Below, one piece after another: positions 1-5,283 of a stretch of 9,811 nucleotides of DNA (its first letter is position 1; each line of letters opens with the position of its first letter). Source of the stretch: Chloroflexia bacterium (GTDB taxonomy: Bacteria > Chloroflexota > Chloroflexia > Thermomicrobiales > UBA6265); contig JACCYK010000050.1 in assembly GCA_013696525.1 (NCBI GenBank), positions 1 to 9,811 on the forward strand. The letters run 5' to 3'. The notes under the pieces are model-generated. The model did not search any database, had not been told where the DNA came from, and was given only the letters and a program-made list of their open reading frames with translations. Both the position numbers and the translations under genes were made by a program.

Positions 1-747
1 CAACTGCAGCATGGCCAGGGAACGCGCCAGACCGCTGCCGATCGTCTCCGCCACATGCGAGTCAGACCCGGTCGTGATCAACGTCCCCCCCGCCTCGACG
101 TACCAGCGCGCGACCGCCGGCCCCGGCATGCTCGTCCGCGGCGTCTGTCTCAACCCGGACGTGTTGATCTCGAACGACATCCCCCGCTCGATGAGGGCGG
201 CGAAGATCGGTGCGAGATAGGTCCGATACTGGATGGGATCGTACGTGCCATGGGTCGCCGCCGGCGCATACCGCTTTGGCAGGTCAAGATGGCCGATCGT
301 GTCGAACCAGCCGGTCTCCACGGCGAACTGTACTTGGCGCAGGTACGGCACGAAGACGTCACCCAGGCTCCGTCCACGAAAGTAGGCCGGAAAGATCAAC
401 TCACCCGACGTGGTGTAATGGACGGAGCCAATGATGACATCGTAGCTGGCCCCGTACCGGGTGATGAACCGCTCGACCGCGGGCGCTATCCGATCGTTGA
501 CGTCAATCTCAACCCCGGCCAACACGGTGAGTTGACCCGCGAACTCCTGCCGGACGGCTTCAATCGACCGTAAATACTCCTCCGGCCGGTAGTAGCCGAA
601 ACCGGGATCGGCCGTCTCATGGTCGAGATGGTCGGTGAACGCGATCTCCGTCACGCCGGCCGCGATCGCGGCCCGGCAGGACACCGCCATCGGCGTATCG
701 CAGTCGATTGAAAAGTCGCTGTGGACATGATAATCGAGCACGATCAT
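1..747 (-). CDS. PHP-domain phosphoesterase, histidinol-phosphatase type (3' end cut by window edge)
   Basis: The reverse strand is open for 249 codons from ATG at 747 to the window edge. All the PHP metal-site motifs can be read: HVH at residues 7-9, TDH at 38-40, GVE at 78-80, GSVH at 107-110, GHLDL at 152-156, EINTSG at 193-198 and GSDSH at 227-231. The PHP family hydrolyses phosphoesters with a two- or three-metal centre. The pattern and length best fit HisJ/HisK-like histidinol-phosphate phosphatase (histidine synthesis, cytosol), where members run to about 260-270 residues, so only a short tail is missing. No other his gene is in view, so a different phosphoester substrate is possible. 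It is divergent from the mscS-like gene. The ribosome site (about AGGCGGGA just before the ATG) is weak. The PHP family call is sure; the substrate is not. Confidence 0.9.
   Translation of the reverse strand, partial: MIVLDYHVHSDFSIDCDTPMAVSCRAAIAAGVTEIAFTDHLDHETADPGFGYYRPEEYLRSIEAVRQEFAGQLTVLAGVEIDVNDRIAPAVERFITRYGASYDVIIGSVHYTTSGELIFPAYFRGRSLGDVFVPYLRQVQFAVETGWFDTIGHLDLPKRYAPAATHGTYDPIQYRTYLAPIFAALIERGMSFEINTSGLRQTPRTSMPGPAVARWYVEAGGTLITTGSDSHVAETIGSGLARSLAMLQL
708..734 (+). promoter_or_regulatory. Candidate promoter for mscS-like/nadD unit
   Basis: TTGAAA (708-713) and GATAAT (729-734) are each one base from consensus, but the spacer is only 15 nt. Both lie inside the 5' end of the divergent PHP gene. 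The implied leader to the GTG at 870 is about 130 nt. The match may be chance, because GATAAT here also encodes (antisense) the conserved start of the PHP protein. Confidence 0.25.
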
Positions 748-789
748 TCCCGCCTGGCGAGCGACTGCCGGCTACGCCGTCTCCATGGC

Positions 790-798
790 ACTATACCA
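790..798 (-). promoter_or_regulatory. Extended -10 promoter for the PHP gene
   Basis: Reading the minus strand gives TGGTATAGT, an extended -10 (TGn plus a hexamer one base off TATAAT). It ends 43 nt before the PHP start codon, implying a leader of about 35 nt. No convincing -35 lies upstream, as is usual for extended -10 promoters. The same ten bases, CTGGTATAGT, occur upstream of the 94-residue protein at 3852-3861. Confidence 0.5.
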
Positions 799-869
799 GC
801 CGGGCCGACCGCGATGGCCATTATCGGCAACGGATGGTCCTGACGAGATTCGCGGCACGGGAGGCGAGC

Positions 870-1664
870 GTGGATCCGACCACATTCTTCGATAACGTTG
901 TATCGACGTTTGGTGAGGCGACCAACGGCGGCGCCGGCATCGTCATTGGCGCGGTCCAGGTGCTTGCGATCGCGATTGTCGTCGGTGCCGCCGCCCGGCT
1001 TGCCCGGCGATCGATCTCCCGGGGGCTAGCAAACGCGACCGACGATCCGAACATCGCGGCGCTGGGGACGAATCTGGCCGTCGCCGGCATTTACCTGTTG
1101 GGGATAACGCTGATTCTCGGCGTCTTCGGCGCCAGTTGGTCGGCCATGCTGGCTGTCATCGGCGCCGGCACGATCGCGCTCAGCCTCGCCCTCCAGGATT
1201 TGCTCAAGAGCTACGTCGCCGGCATCTACCTCTTGGTGGAACGCCCATTTGCCGTCGGCGACTGGATCCTCGTCAAGGACGTTGAGGGAGAGGTCGAAAG
1301 CATCGATCTCCGGACCACCCATCTGCGGACCAGGCTCGAGGAACAGGTCACGGTCCCCAACGCGACGGTCTTCGCCGAGGTCGTCACCAACCGCTCGGCG
1401 AAGCGCGATGACCGGATCACCGTCATCTTGAGCAAGCTTTCCGAGCCCCTCGGCGAGATCCAGGACCTGGTTAGCACCGCGCTGTCACGGGTCGATGGCG
1501 CCTCGGATCAGCCGCCGGTCATCGAATTGGTAAGATCTTCCGAGGACGGCGCTAGTGTCTCGGTGACGCTCTTTCATCCCCCCGGTGAAGAGATGAGCGC
1601 CCGTGTGCTGACGCGCTTGCGGGACGCCTTTCCCAAAGCCGACCTCGACGTCGAGCGAGGCTGA
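870..1664 (+). CDS. MscS-family mechanosensitive ion channel
   Basis: This 264-residue inner-membrane protein is close to E. coli MscS in length (286). Three membrane segments are visible at about 24-43, 66-87 and 90-122; the last is the Gly/Ala-rich pore helix. It runs straight into the hallmark beta-domain motif ERPFAVGDWI (124-133), then the VPN motif (162-164) and a C-terminal alpha/beta domain. Channels of this family open under membrane tension and release solutes on osmotic downshock. I chose GTG at 870 because a strong GGGAGG (859-864) stands 5 nt before it. The frame is open back to 708, but that would overlap the divergent PHP gene and add a tail without membrane character. It is followed by nadD after 3 nt, so the two are almost surely co-transcribed. 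The family is sure; the exact start is likely. Confidence 0.9.
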   Translation: MDPTTFFDNVVSTFGEATNGGAGIVIGAVQVLAIAIVVGAAARLARRSISRGLANATDDPNIAALGTNLAVAGIYLLGITLILGVFGASWSAMLAVIGAGTIALSLALQDLLKSYVAGIYLLVERPFAVGDWILVKDVEGEVESIDLRTTHLRTRLEEQVTVPNATVFAEVVTNRSAKRDDRITVILSKLSEPLGEIQDLVSTALSRVDGASDQPPVIELVRSSEDGASVSVTLFHPPGEEMSARVLTRLRDAFPKADLDVERG

Positions 1665-1667
1665 AGC

Positions 1668-2291
1668 ATGGCACCTCCAGGCGACAGCAGGCGACTCGGC
1701 ATCCTCGGCGGCACCTTTGATCCGGTCCACCTGGGACATCTGATCATCGCCACCGAGCTGGCCGAGGCGCTGGGGCTTGACAAGGTCCTGTTCGTGCCGG
1801 CCGGACGGCCGCCTCACAAAGCGGACCTGGTCGTCAGCCCCGACCGCGATCGCCTGGCGATGCTCCGCCTCGCCCTTTCTGGCAACCCCGCGTTCGCCGT
1901 CAGCACGATCGAGCTCGACCGCCCGGGCCCATCGTACACCGCTGACTTGCTGGCCACCCTGAGCCAGCAAATACCGGACGCGCACCTCATCTTCCTGATG
2001 GGGGAAGACTCCCTGCGCGATCTCCCGACCTGGCGCGATCCGGCGGCGATCGTCCAAGCGGCGGAGCTGGGGGTCGCCATGCGGCCCGACTCGACGGCTG
2101 ATCTGGAGGCGATCTACCACTCCCTGCCGGAGGCGCGCGGCCGCATCCATATTGTGCCGACGACGTTGATCGGCATCTCGTCATCGCAGCTTCGCTTCCG
2201 GGCCCGGACCGGCCGCTCCGTGCGCTACCAGGTCCCCGAACTGGTTGAGTCGTACATGCAGGTCAACGGGCTCTACCAAGACGTGCCGTAG
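1668..2291 (+). CDS. nadD: Nicotinate-nucleotide adenylyltransferase
   Basis: NadD joins nicotinate mononucleotide and ATP to give deamido-NAD, an essential cytosolic step of NAD synthesis. The 207-residue product has the nucleotidyltransferase signature GGTFDPVHLGH at 14-24 (His21 and His24 form the HxGH site), the PPHK substrate loop at 48-51, and the C-terminal ISSSQLR at 170-176 that contacts the ATP phosphates. Length is normal for bacterial NadD. ATG at 1668 lies 3 nt after the mscS-like stop, with GCGAGG at 1655-1660 as ribosome site, so translation is probably coupled. In many bacteria nadD sits beside obgE, proA or rsfS; none is seen here, and the pairing with an MscS channel is unusual. 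Identification is firm. Confidence 0.96.
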   Translation: MAPPGDSRRLGILGGTFDPVHLGHLIIATELAEALGLDKVLFVPAGRPPHKADLVVSPDRDRLAMLRLALSGNPAFAVSTIELDRPGPSYTADLLATLSQQIPDAHLIFLMGEDSLRDLPTWRDPAAIVQAAELGVAMRPDSTADLEAIYHSLPEARGRIHIVPTTLIGISSSQLRFRARTGRSVRYQVPELVESYMQVNGLYQDVP

Positions 2292-2327
2292 ACAGCGTTC
2301 GGACTATGCTCGACAGCAATCTTAGCC

Positions 2328-2357
2328 CTGGAAATCCGCGCCCGGTCATGCGATAAT
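2328..2357 (+). promoter_or_regulatory. Candidate ssrA promoter
   Basis: GATAAT at 2352-2357 is one base off the -10 consensus and lies 10 nt before the mature tmRNA 5' end. That spacing allows a short 5' leader to be removed by RNase P. A weak -35 (CTGGAA, 2328-2333, 3 of 6 matches) stands 18 nt upstream. The eight bases GCGATAAT recur in the glcD promoter. Confidence 0.45.
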
Positions 2358-2367
2358 GAAATCATCT

Positions 2368-2729
2368 GGGGATGTCTGGTTTCGACAGGGTCGTCCGTCA
2401 GGTAATTGCATGCCGAGGTGCCCGAGGCCTCGTAAAAACGGGCAAAAACTGTAACTGGCACACAGCCTTTTGCACTCGCCGCCTAAGTCACTGACCTCTA
2501 GGTAGCGCGTCCATCCGGACCTCCCCCTTCCGGGACCGGGGTTGGGCGTCACCAAGGAAGGGTGCGGTGGTCTAGTTCGCCGGAGCGCGACCGCCCAAGA
2601 TAGTCCGGCTTACCGGAATCGGACCCTGTCGGTGGGGGACGATACCGGCACACAAATCACCGACTAAGCATGTAGTAGATTGCCGGCTCGCGGTTCTGGA
2701 CGGGGGTTCGATTCCCCCCATCTCCACCA
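2368..2729 (+). ncRNA. ssrA: Transfer-messenger RNA (tmRNA)
   Basis: This 362-nt RNA rescues stalled ribosomes with SmpB: it enters like tRNA-Ala, then serves as template for a degradation tag. The tRNA-like ends are clear. The 5' GGGGATG pairs with CATCTCC near the 3' end (one G-U), leaving ACCA, with CCA encoded at 2727-2729. The T arm is GGGGG-TTCGATT-CCCCC at 2702-2718. Conserved blocks include GGTTTCGACAGGG after the acceptor stem, TGCATGCCGAGG at 2408-2419, GCCTCGTAAAAA at 2427-2438 and ACTAAGCATGTAGTA at 2663-2677, close to E. coli tmRNA. It is a one-piece tmRNA, not the permuted two-piece form. Resume codon and tag are given separately. A hairpin terminator follows within 8 nt. Confidence 0.97.
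2457..2486 (+). other. tmRNA tag reading frame (GTQPFALAA, stop TAA)
   Basis: Reading back from TAA (2484-2486) gives GCC GCC CTC GCA, i.e. the ALAA end recognised by ClpXP-type proteases. The likely resume codon is GGC at 2457, just after TAACT, which corresponds to the position before the E. coli resume codon. The tag is then Gly-Thr-Gln-Pro-Phe-Ala-Leu-Ala-Ala, nine residues. The frame also stays open upstream to GCA at 2442, which would give a 14-residue tag beginning AKTVT, so the exact resume codon is inferred. The ALAA end is firm. Confidence 0.75.
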
Positions 2730-2736
2730 AGCGATC

Positions 2737-2764
2737 AAAGGCTCACCGGTCGCGGTGGGCCTTT
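2737..2764 (+). terminator. Hairpin terminator after ssrA
   Basis: AAAGGCTCACC (2737-2747) pairs with GGTGGGCCTTT (2754-2764) around a 6-nt loop: 11 base pairs, one of them U-G. The A and T runs form the stem base, giving a possible two-way terminator. It ends 3 nt before a GTG at 2768, arguing against that codon as the next gene's start. Confidence 0.8.
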
Positions 2765-2821
2765 GCCGTGCCATCCCTGACCGAGCCGCCGCGGACCGCG
2801 GCGGAGAGAGTTGAGGCGCCG

Positions 2822-3778
2822 GTGGCGATCGTCTTTTCGCGTGACCTTCTCTTCGTCCATGTACCGAAGACCGGAGGCAGCTCCGTAACGGCCTACCTGC
2901 GGGAAGTGCTGGCCCCTCCCGTCTACTACATGGCCCCCGGCCCGCTCGGACGCCTCGATCGCGACGGTGCTATTTATTTGCCCGGCCAGCCGCATCAGTC
3001 GCTCGCCGCGATCCGCCGGCTCGTCCACGAGCATGGGTTTCGCCTCGAAGCGTTCCCAGCGATCATTGCCGTGGTGCGGAATCCGTACGATCTCGTCGTC
3101 TCCGATTATGCGTTTCATCGACAGGTCAGCGTGCCGTATGAGCTGATCGACGAGCCGCGACCGCCACGTCCGCCACCGCGACCCGAGCTCGATGATCCGG
3201 AGTTTCGGGAGTTGGTGCTGGTATTGTCGCCGGGTAAGGTTGCCCGGATCGAGCCGGGCGGCAAGCGAAAAGCAAACGCGATCCGCATCAGCGTCTGGCG
3301 AGCGGCCGCCCGGCTCCAGCGTCCCGTCGAAATCTGGGACCACGACGACGTGCTCTACGTGGCGCTCGCCCCTCTCATGAACAGTGGTCTTGCCCCGCCG
3401 CGAGGTGCGGTGCGGCTCCAGGCGCTGGCGGAGCAGTTGGCCTTCCGTGACTTCGTGCTCGACAACCACCGGAGCGGTCCTCGTTCGTGGTTGAGCCAGT
3501 TGTATGGTTTCTATCATCTGGATGGAGCGGTGCCGCCGAACCTGCGCATCTTGCCGTTTGAGCGGTTGGCCGAGGGGATCCGTGACGTGCTGCGGAGTAT
3601 CGGGATCACGGCCAAGGGGGAGTTCCCCTGGTTGAATCGATCAGCCCACGAGTCCACCGCCTCGTATTATGATGCCGAGACCGAGGCGGCGGTTTATGCG
3701 CGGGCGCGCTGGATGTTCGACCAAGGACTCTACGATCGCCTCGACCTCTTCCCCTCGTCCGAACGAGGGTCGGCGTGA
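2822..3778 (+). CDS. Sulfotransferase-like protein with an inserted SPG-VARI module
   Basis: The family moves a sulfo group from PAPS to an acceptor such as a sugar or glycolipid. The 5'-phosphosulfate loop is FVHVPKTGGSS (residues 11-21), the 3'-phosphate site is VVRNPYDLVVSDY (84-96), and the C-terminal half has the usual FRDFV, LPFERL and DxxLYDRL-like end (209-308). Between residues about 110 and 190 lies an extra module. It begins with a proline-rich linker (PRPPRPPPRP, 112-121) and carries LSPGKVARI (135-143), IR (154-155), AAAR (161-164) and VEIW (169-172). The 94-residue protein encoded next door is homologous to this module. I chose GTG at 2822 (GAGG at 2813-2816, 5 nt spacer), giving 318 residues that begin right at the core fold. 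The longer GTG at 2768 abuts the tmRNA terminator and adds an unstructured tail. No signal peptide is visible. The acceptor is unknown. Confidence 0.8.
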   Translation: MAIVFSRDLLFVHVPKTGGSSVTAYLREVLAPPVYYMAPGPLGRLDRDGAIYLPGQPHQSLAAIRRLVHEHGFRLEAFPAIIAVVRNPYDLVVSDYAFHRQVSVPYELIDEPRPPRPPPRPELDDPEFRELVLVLSPGKVARIEPGGKRKANAIRISVWRAAARLQRPVEIWDHDDVLYVALAPLMNSGLAPPRGAVRLQALAEQLAFRDFVLDNHRSGPRSWLSQLYGFYHLDGAVPPNLRILPFERLAEGIRDVLRSIGITAKGEFPWLNRSAHESTASYYDAETEAAVYARARWMFDQGLYDRLDLFPSSERGSA

Positions 3779-3780
3779 CC

Positions 3781-3805
3781 GGCTCGCAACCCCATCGAGC
3801 CTTTT
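3781..3805 (+). terminator. Rho-independent terminator after the sulfotransferase gene
   Basis: GGCTCG (3781-3786) and CGAGCC (3796-3801) form a perfect 6-bp stem with a 9-nt loop, followed directly by TTTT. It starts 2 nt after the stop codon and separates this gene from the downstream promoter. Confidence 0.7.
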
Positions 3806-3852
3806 CGTCGCCACCGTGACGTTGGTTCGAGCATGCCGCTTCGCCCAACCTC

Positions 3853-3861
3853 TGGTATAGT
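3853..3861 (+). promoter_or_regulatory. Extended -10 promoter of the 94-residue protein
   Basis: TGGTATAGT is an extended -10, preceded by no good -35. It ends 25 nt before the ATG at 3887, leaving a short leader that holds the GGGAGG ribosome site. It matches the PHP-gene promoter over ten bases. Confidence 0.6.
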
Positions 3862-3886
3862 CCGCCCAGAGAGGGAGGATTCGACG

Positions 3887-4171
3887 ATGCAGTACACATT
3901 GATCGACGAGCAAGACGCACCGACGCGGCCAACCGGGCGACGCGGCGGCCGGCGTCACCGGGAGTTGGACGCGCTGGTCGCGGCCCTGTCGCCGGGCCAG
4001 GTCGCCCGAATTGACCTTTCCGACGCGGACAAGCCGGGTCCCATTCGCAAGCAGTTGTTCGAAGCCGCCGCCCGCGCCGGTCGATCCGTCGAGGTGTGGG
4101 AGGGGAGCGGGGCCGGCGTGTTCTACGCCGCATTGGTCCAGAGCCAGTTGGAAGGACCGCCCGACGACTAA
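3887..4171 (+). CDS. Small protein of unknown function, stand-alone copy of the SPG-VARI module
   Basis: I do not recognise a named family. The product is 94 residues, soluble in appearance, with no membrane segment and no cysteine. Residues 1-25 are polar and Arg/Gly-rich (GRRGGRRHR, 17-25). The core has LSPGQVARI (34-42), IR (53-54), AAAR (60-63), VEVW (68-71) and YAAL (80-83), and the tail is acidic. From Leu34 to Trp71 it aligns without gaps to residues 135-172 of the upstream sulfotransferase-like protein, with 19 of 38 identical by hand count. ATG at 3887 is chosen because GGGAGG at 3873-3878 stands 8 nt before it; the frame opens earlier at 3833, but that lies upstream of the -10. It has its own promoter and follows a terminator, so it can be made independently of the sulfotransferase. 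A partner or regulator of that enzyme is a guess. Confidence 0.8.
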   Translation: MQYTLIDEQDAPTRPTGRRGGRRHRELDALVAALSPGQVARIDLSDADKPGPIRKQLFEAAARAGRSVEVWEGSGAGVFYAALVQSQLEGPPDD

Positions 4172-4216
4172 CTCCACCCTGGCAACGAGTGGTTGGCGTG
4201 CCTAACCCGCTGAACC

Positions 4217-4237
4217 CCGGCTACACACCGGATTTTT
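4217..4237 (+). terminator. Weak hairpin plus T-run between convergent genes
   Basis: CCGG (4217-4220) and CCGG (4228-4231) can form a 4-bp stem, followed by ATTTTT (4232-4237). The stem is short, but the location suits a terminator: 46 nt after the 94-residue protein and touching the stop codon of the opposing ferredoxin gene. Confidence 0.35.
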
Positions 4238-4604
4238 ACTGCCTTTCCGATAGGCGTCTCGTCTTCGTGGGACGAATCACCAGCGGCCGAAAGAACCAGC
4301 GGTCTACCGGCCGGCCCGCCGCTAGGTGCTCCGCGACAATTTCCTGGACCGCTTCCGCCGTCAGCAGGTTGTAGAACGTTGGTCCAGGGTAAACGTTCAT
4401 TGAGGGACCATAATCGCAACGATCGCGACAGGTCGACGCGATAACCTCGACCTCGTCGGCAAGGCCCGCTTCGGCAATTGCCTGATGCAGGACCGGGAGG
4501 AGCGCCTGGCTCCCCCGCGGCGTGCAGTTGGGACCAAAACAGAGGTGGACGCGCCAGCGTGGCGCGGCCCGCGCGGGATCCAACTGGTTAGGTGCTCGCT
4601 CCAT
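4236..4604 (-). CDS. Thioredoxin-like [2Fe-2S] ferredoxin
   Basis: This 122-residue protein carries the four-cysteine pattern of the thioredoxin-fold [2Fe-2S] ferredoxins (Shethna-type, related to the NuoE subunit): Cys22 and Cys27 in CFGPNC, and Cys59 and Cys63 in CRDRC, followed by DYGPSMNVYP, the usual GP-xx-xVYP signature. It is a small cytosolic electron carrier. About 20 residues of charged C-terminal tail follow the domain and look non-conserved. Its ATG at 4604 overlaps the end of the EVE-domain reading frame by 17 nt, so it was probably translated by coupling with that gene. If the EVE gene is dead, expression of the ferredoxin may be reduced. The redox partner is unknown; the nearby glycolate oxidase is on the other strand and normally does not use it. 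Confidence 0.85.
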   Translation of the reverse strand: MERAPNQLDPARAAPRWRVHLCFGPNCTPRGSQALLPVLHQAIAEAGLADEVEVIASTCRDRCDYGPSMNVYPGPTFYNLLTAEAVQEIVAEHLAAGRPVDRWFFRPLVIRPTKTRRLSERQ

Positions 4605-5091
4605 CGCTCAGACCCGCTCCCACGGGAACGCGGGCCGCGATCGCGTCACGAATAGTCTGGAAGTCAGCGTCATCAATCTCATGCACGTTGCCCTGGAAGG
4701 CCAAGGTCCTATGGTTCTCCGGCCACTTGGCAACATAGGTCAACTTGCGTGCCACACTTGCCGCCGGCACGAAATCCGCCTCAGGCAGGATCACCTCGGG
4801 CGTGATCCGCACCCGGAACGGGTAATCGTCCGCCGACTTCTTCGGGTCAGTGCTGGTTCAGATCCGGTCATGGCCCTAAAAGAAGGGCGACATGATGGTG
4901 GCGATGCCGGCAAACACCTTGAGCCCGGTCGCGTAATGCGCGATCTGGTCACCGGCGGCCATCCGCTCCGCCTTCTTGCGATGGCGCGATTTCACGCCCT
5001 GGATCGTGAACCCGAGCTCGGCGGTGCGCCGGAAGTTGTCCAGCGAGCCAACGATCATCCAGTATCGCGGCGATCGGGCCGGGTCAGCCAA
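4588..5091 (-). pseudogene. EVE (PUA-like) domain protein broken by two in-frame stops
   Basis: One frame of 168 codons encodes a whole EVE domain but is cut by TAG (4876-4878) and TGA (4858-4860), 18 nt apart. The first part (71 residues, TTG start at 5091 behind a GGGGGA) reads RYWMIVGS, then GFTIQGVKSRHRKKAERM, GDQIAHYATG and FAGIATIMSPFF. After the stops the same frame resumes with TSTDPKKSADDYPFRVRITPE, FVPAA, KWPENH and AFQGNVHEI, the expected second half. In relatives the interrupted stretch typically reads like FFExHxxIW, so TAG probably replaces a Glu codon (GAG) and TGA a Trp codon (TGG), each one base change. EVE domains bind modified bases in nucleic acids. No frameshift is needed. 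It is a recent pseudogene, or sequencing error, or less likely stop read-through. The start codon is not ATG, so the N-terminus is slightly uncertain. Confidence 0.8.
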
Positions 5092-5206
5092 TGTCGGTTC
5101 CCCCGCTTGATGGACTCGCGCTCGAAGATCCTAGCGTTCGGTGCGGGTTTCGGGGAAGTATCGCACGATGCCGACGAAGTTTAGCCTTCCAGTCGTTGAG
5201 CCTCGC

Positions 5207-5235
5207 TTGCCCAAACGTCGCTGCCGGGCGATAAT
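5207..5235 (+). promoter_or_regulatory. glcDEF promoter (-35/-10)
   Basis: TTGCCC (5207-5212, 4 of 6) and GATAAT (5230-5235, 5 of 6) are separated by 17 nt. Transcription would begin near 5242, leaving a leader of about 42 nt. No obvious operator palindrome for a GlcC-type regulator was seen. Confidence 0.6.
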
Positions 5236-5283
5236 TCCTCGCGTTCCGGTTCTGGCTCTCGCTGGCCGATCAAAGGACTTCGT

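Noticed and set aside
708..869. N-terminal extension of the MscS-like protein to the ATG-like start at 708
   Set aside because: It overlaps the divergent PHP gene start, adds a non-membrane tail and has no ribosome site. GTG at 870 has GGGAGG 5 nt upstream.
2768..2821. Longer sulfotransferase start at GTG 2768
   Set aside because: The codon begins 3 nt after the tmRNA terminator hairpin, with no free ribosome site. The added 18 residues are outside the family's core.
2368..4171. Genomic island inserted at the tmRNA 3' end
   Set aside because: tmRNA genes are common integration sites, but no integrase is present and I found no second copy of the tmRNA 3' end downstream in the window.
3606..4177. 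Long minus-strand frames across the sulfotransferase end and the 94-residue gene
   Set aside because: Two overlapping antisense frames rich in Arg/Pro are typical of shadows in GC-rich DNA. The plus-strand genes have promoters, ribosome sites and conserved motifs.
4858..4860. TGA as selenocysteine or tryptophan codon
   Set aside because: A TAG lies in the same frame 15 nt before it, and the Trp position is not a redox site. Other genes in the window use TGA as a normal stop, for example at 1662-1664.
4522..5184. 220-codon plus-strand open frame
   Set aside because: It runs antisense to the ferredoxin and EVE frames, which have clear family motifs. Its own translation shows no recognisable pattern.
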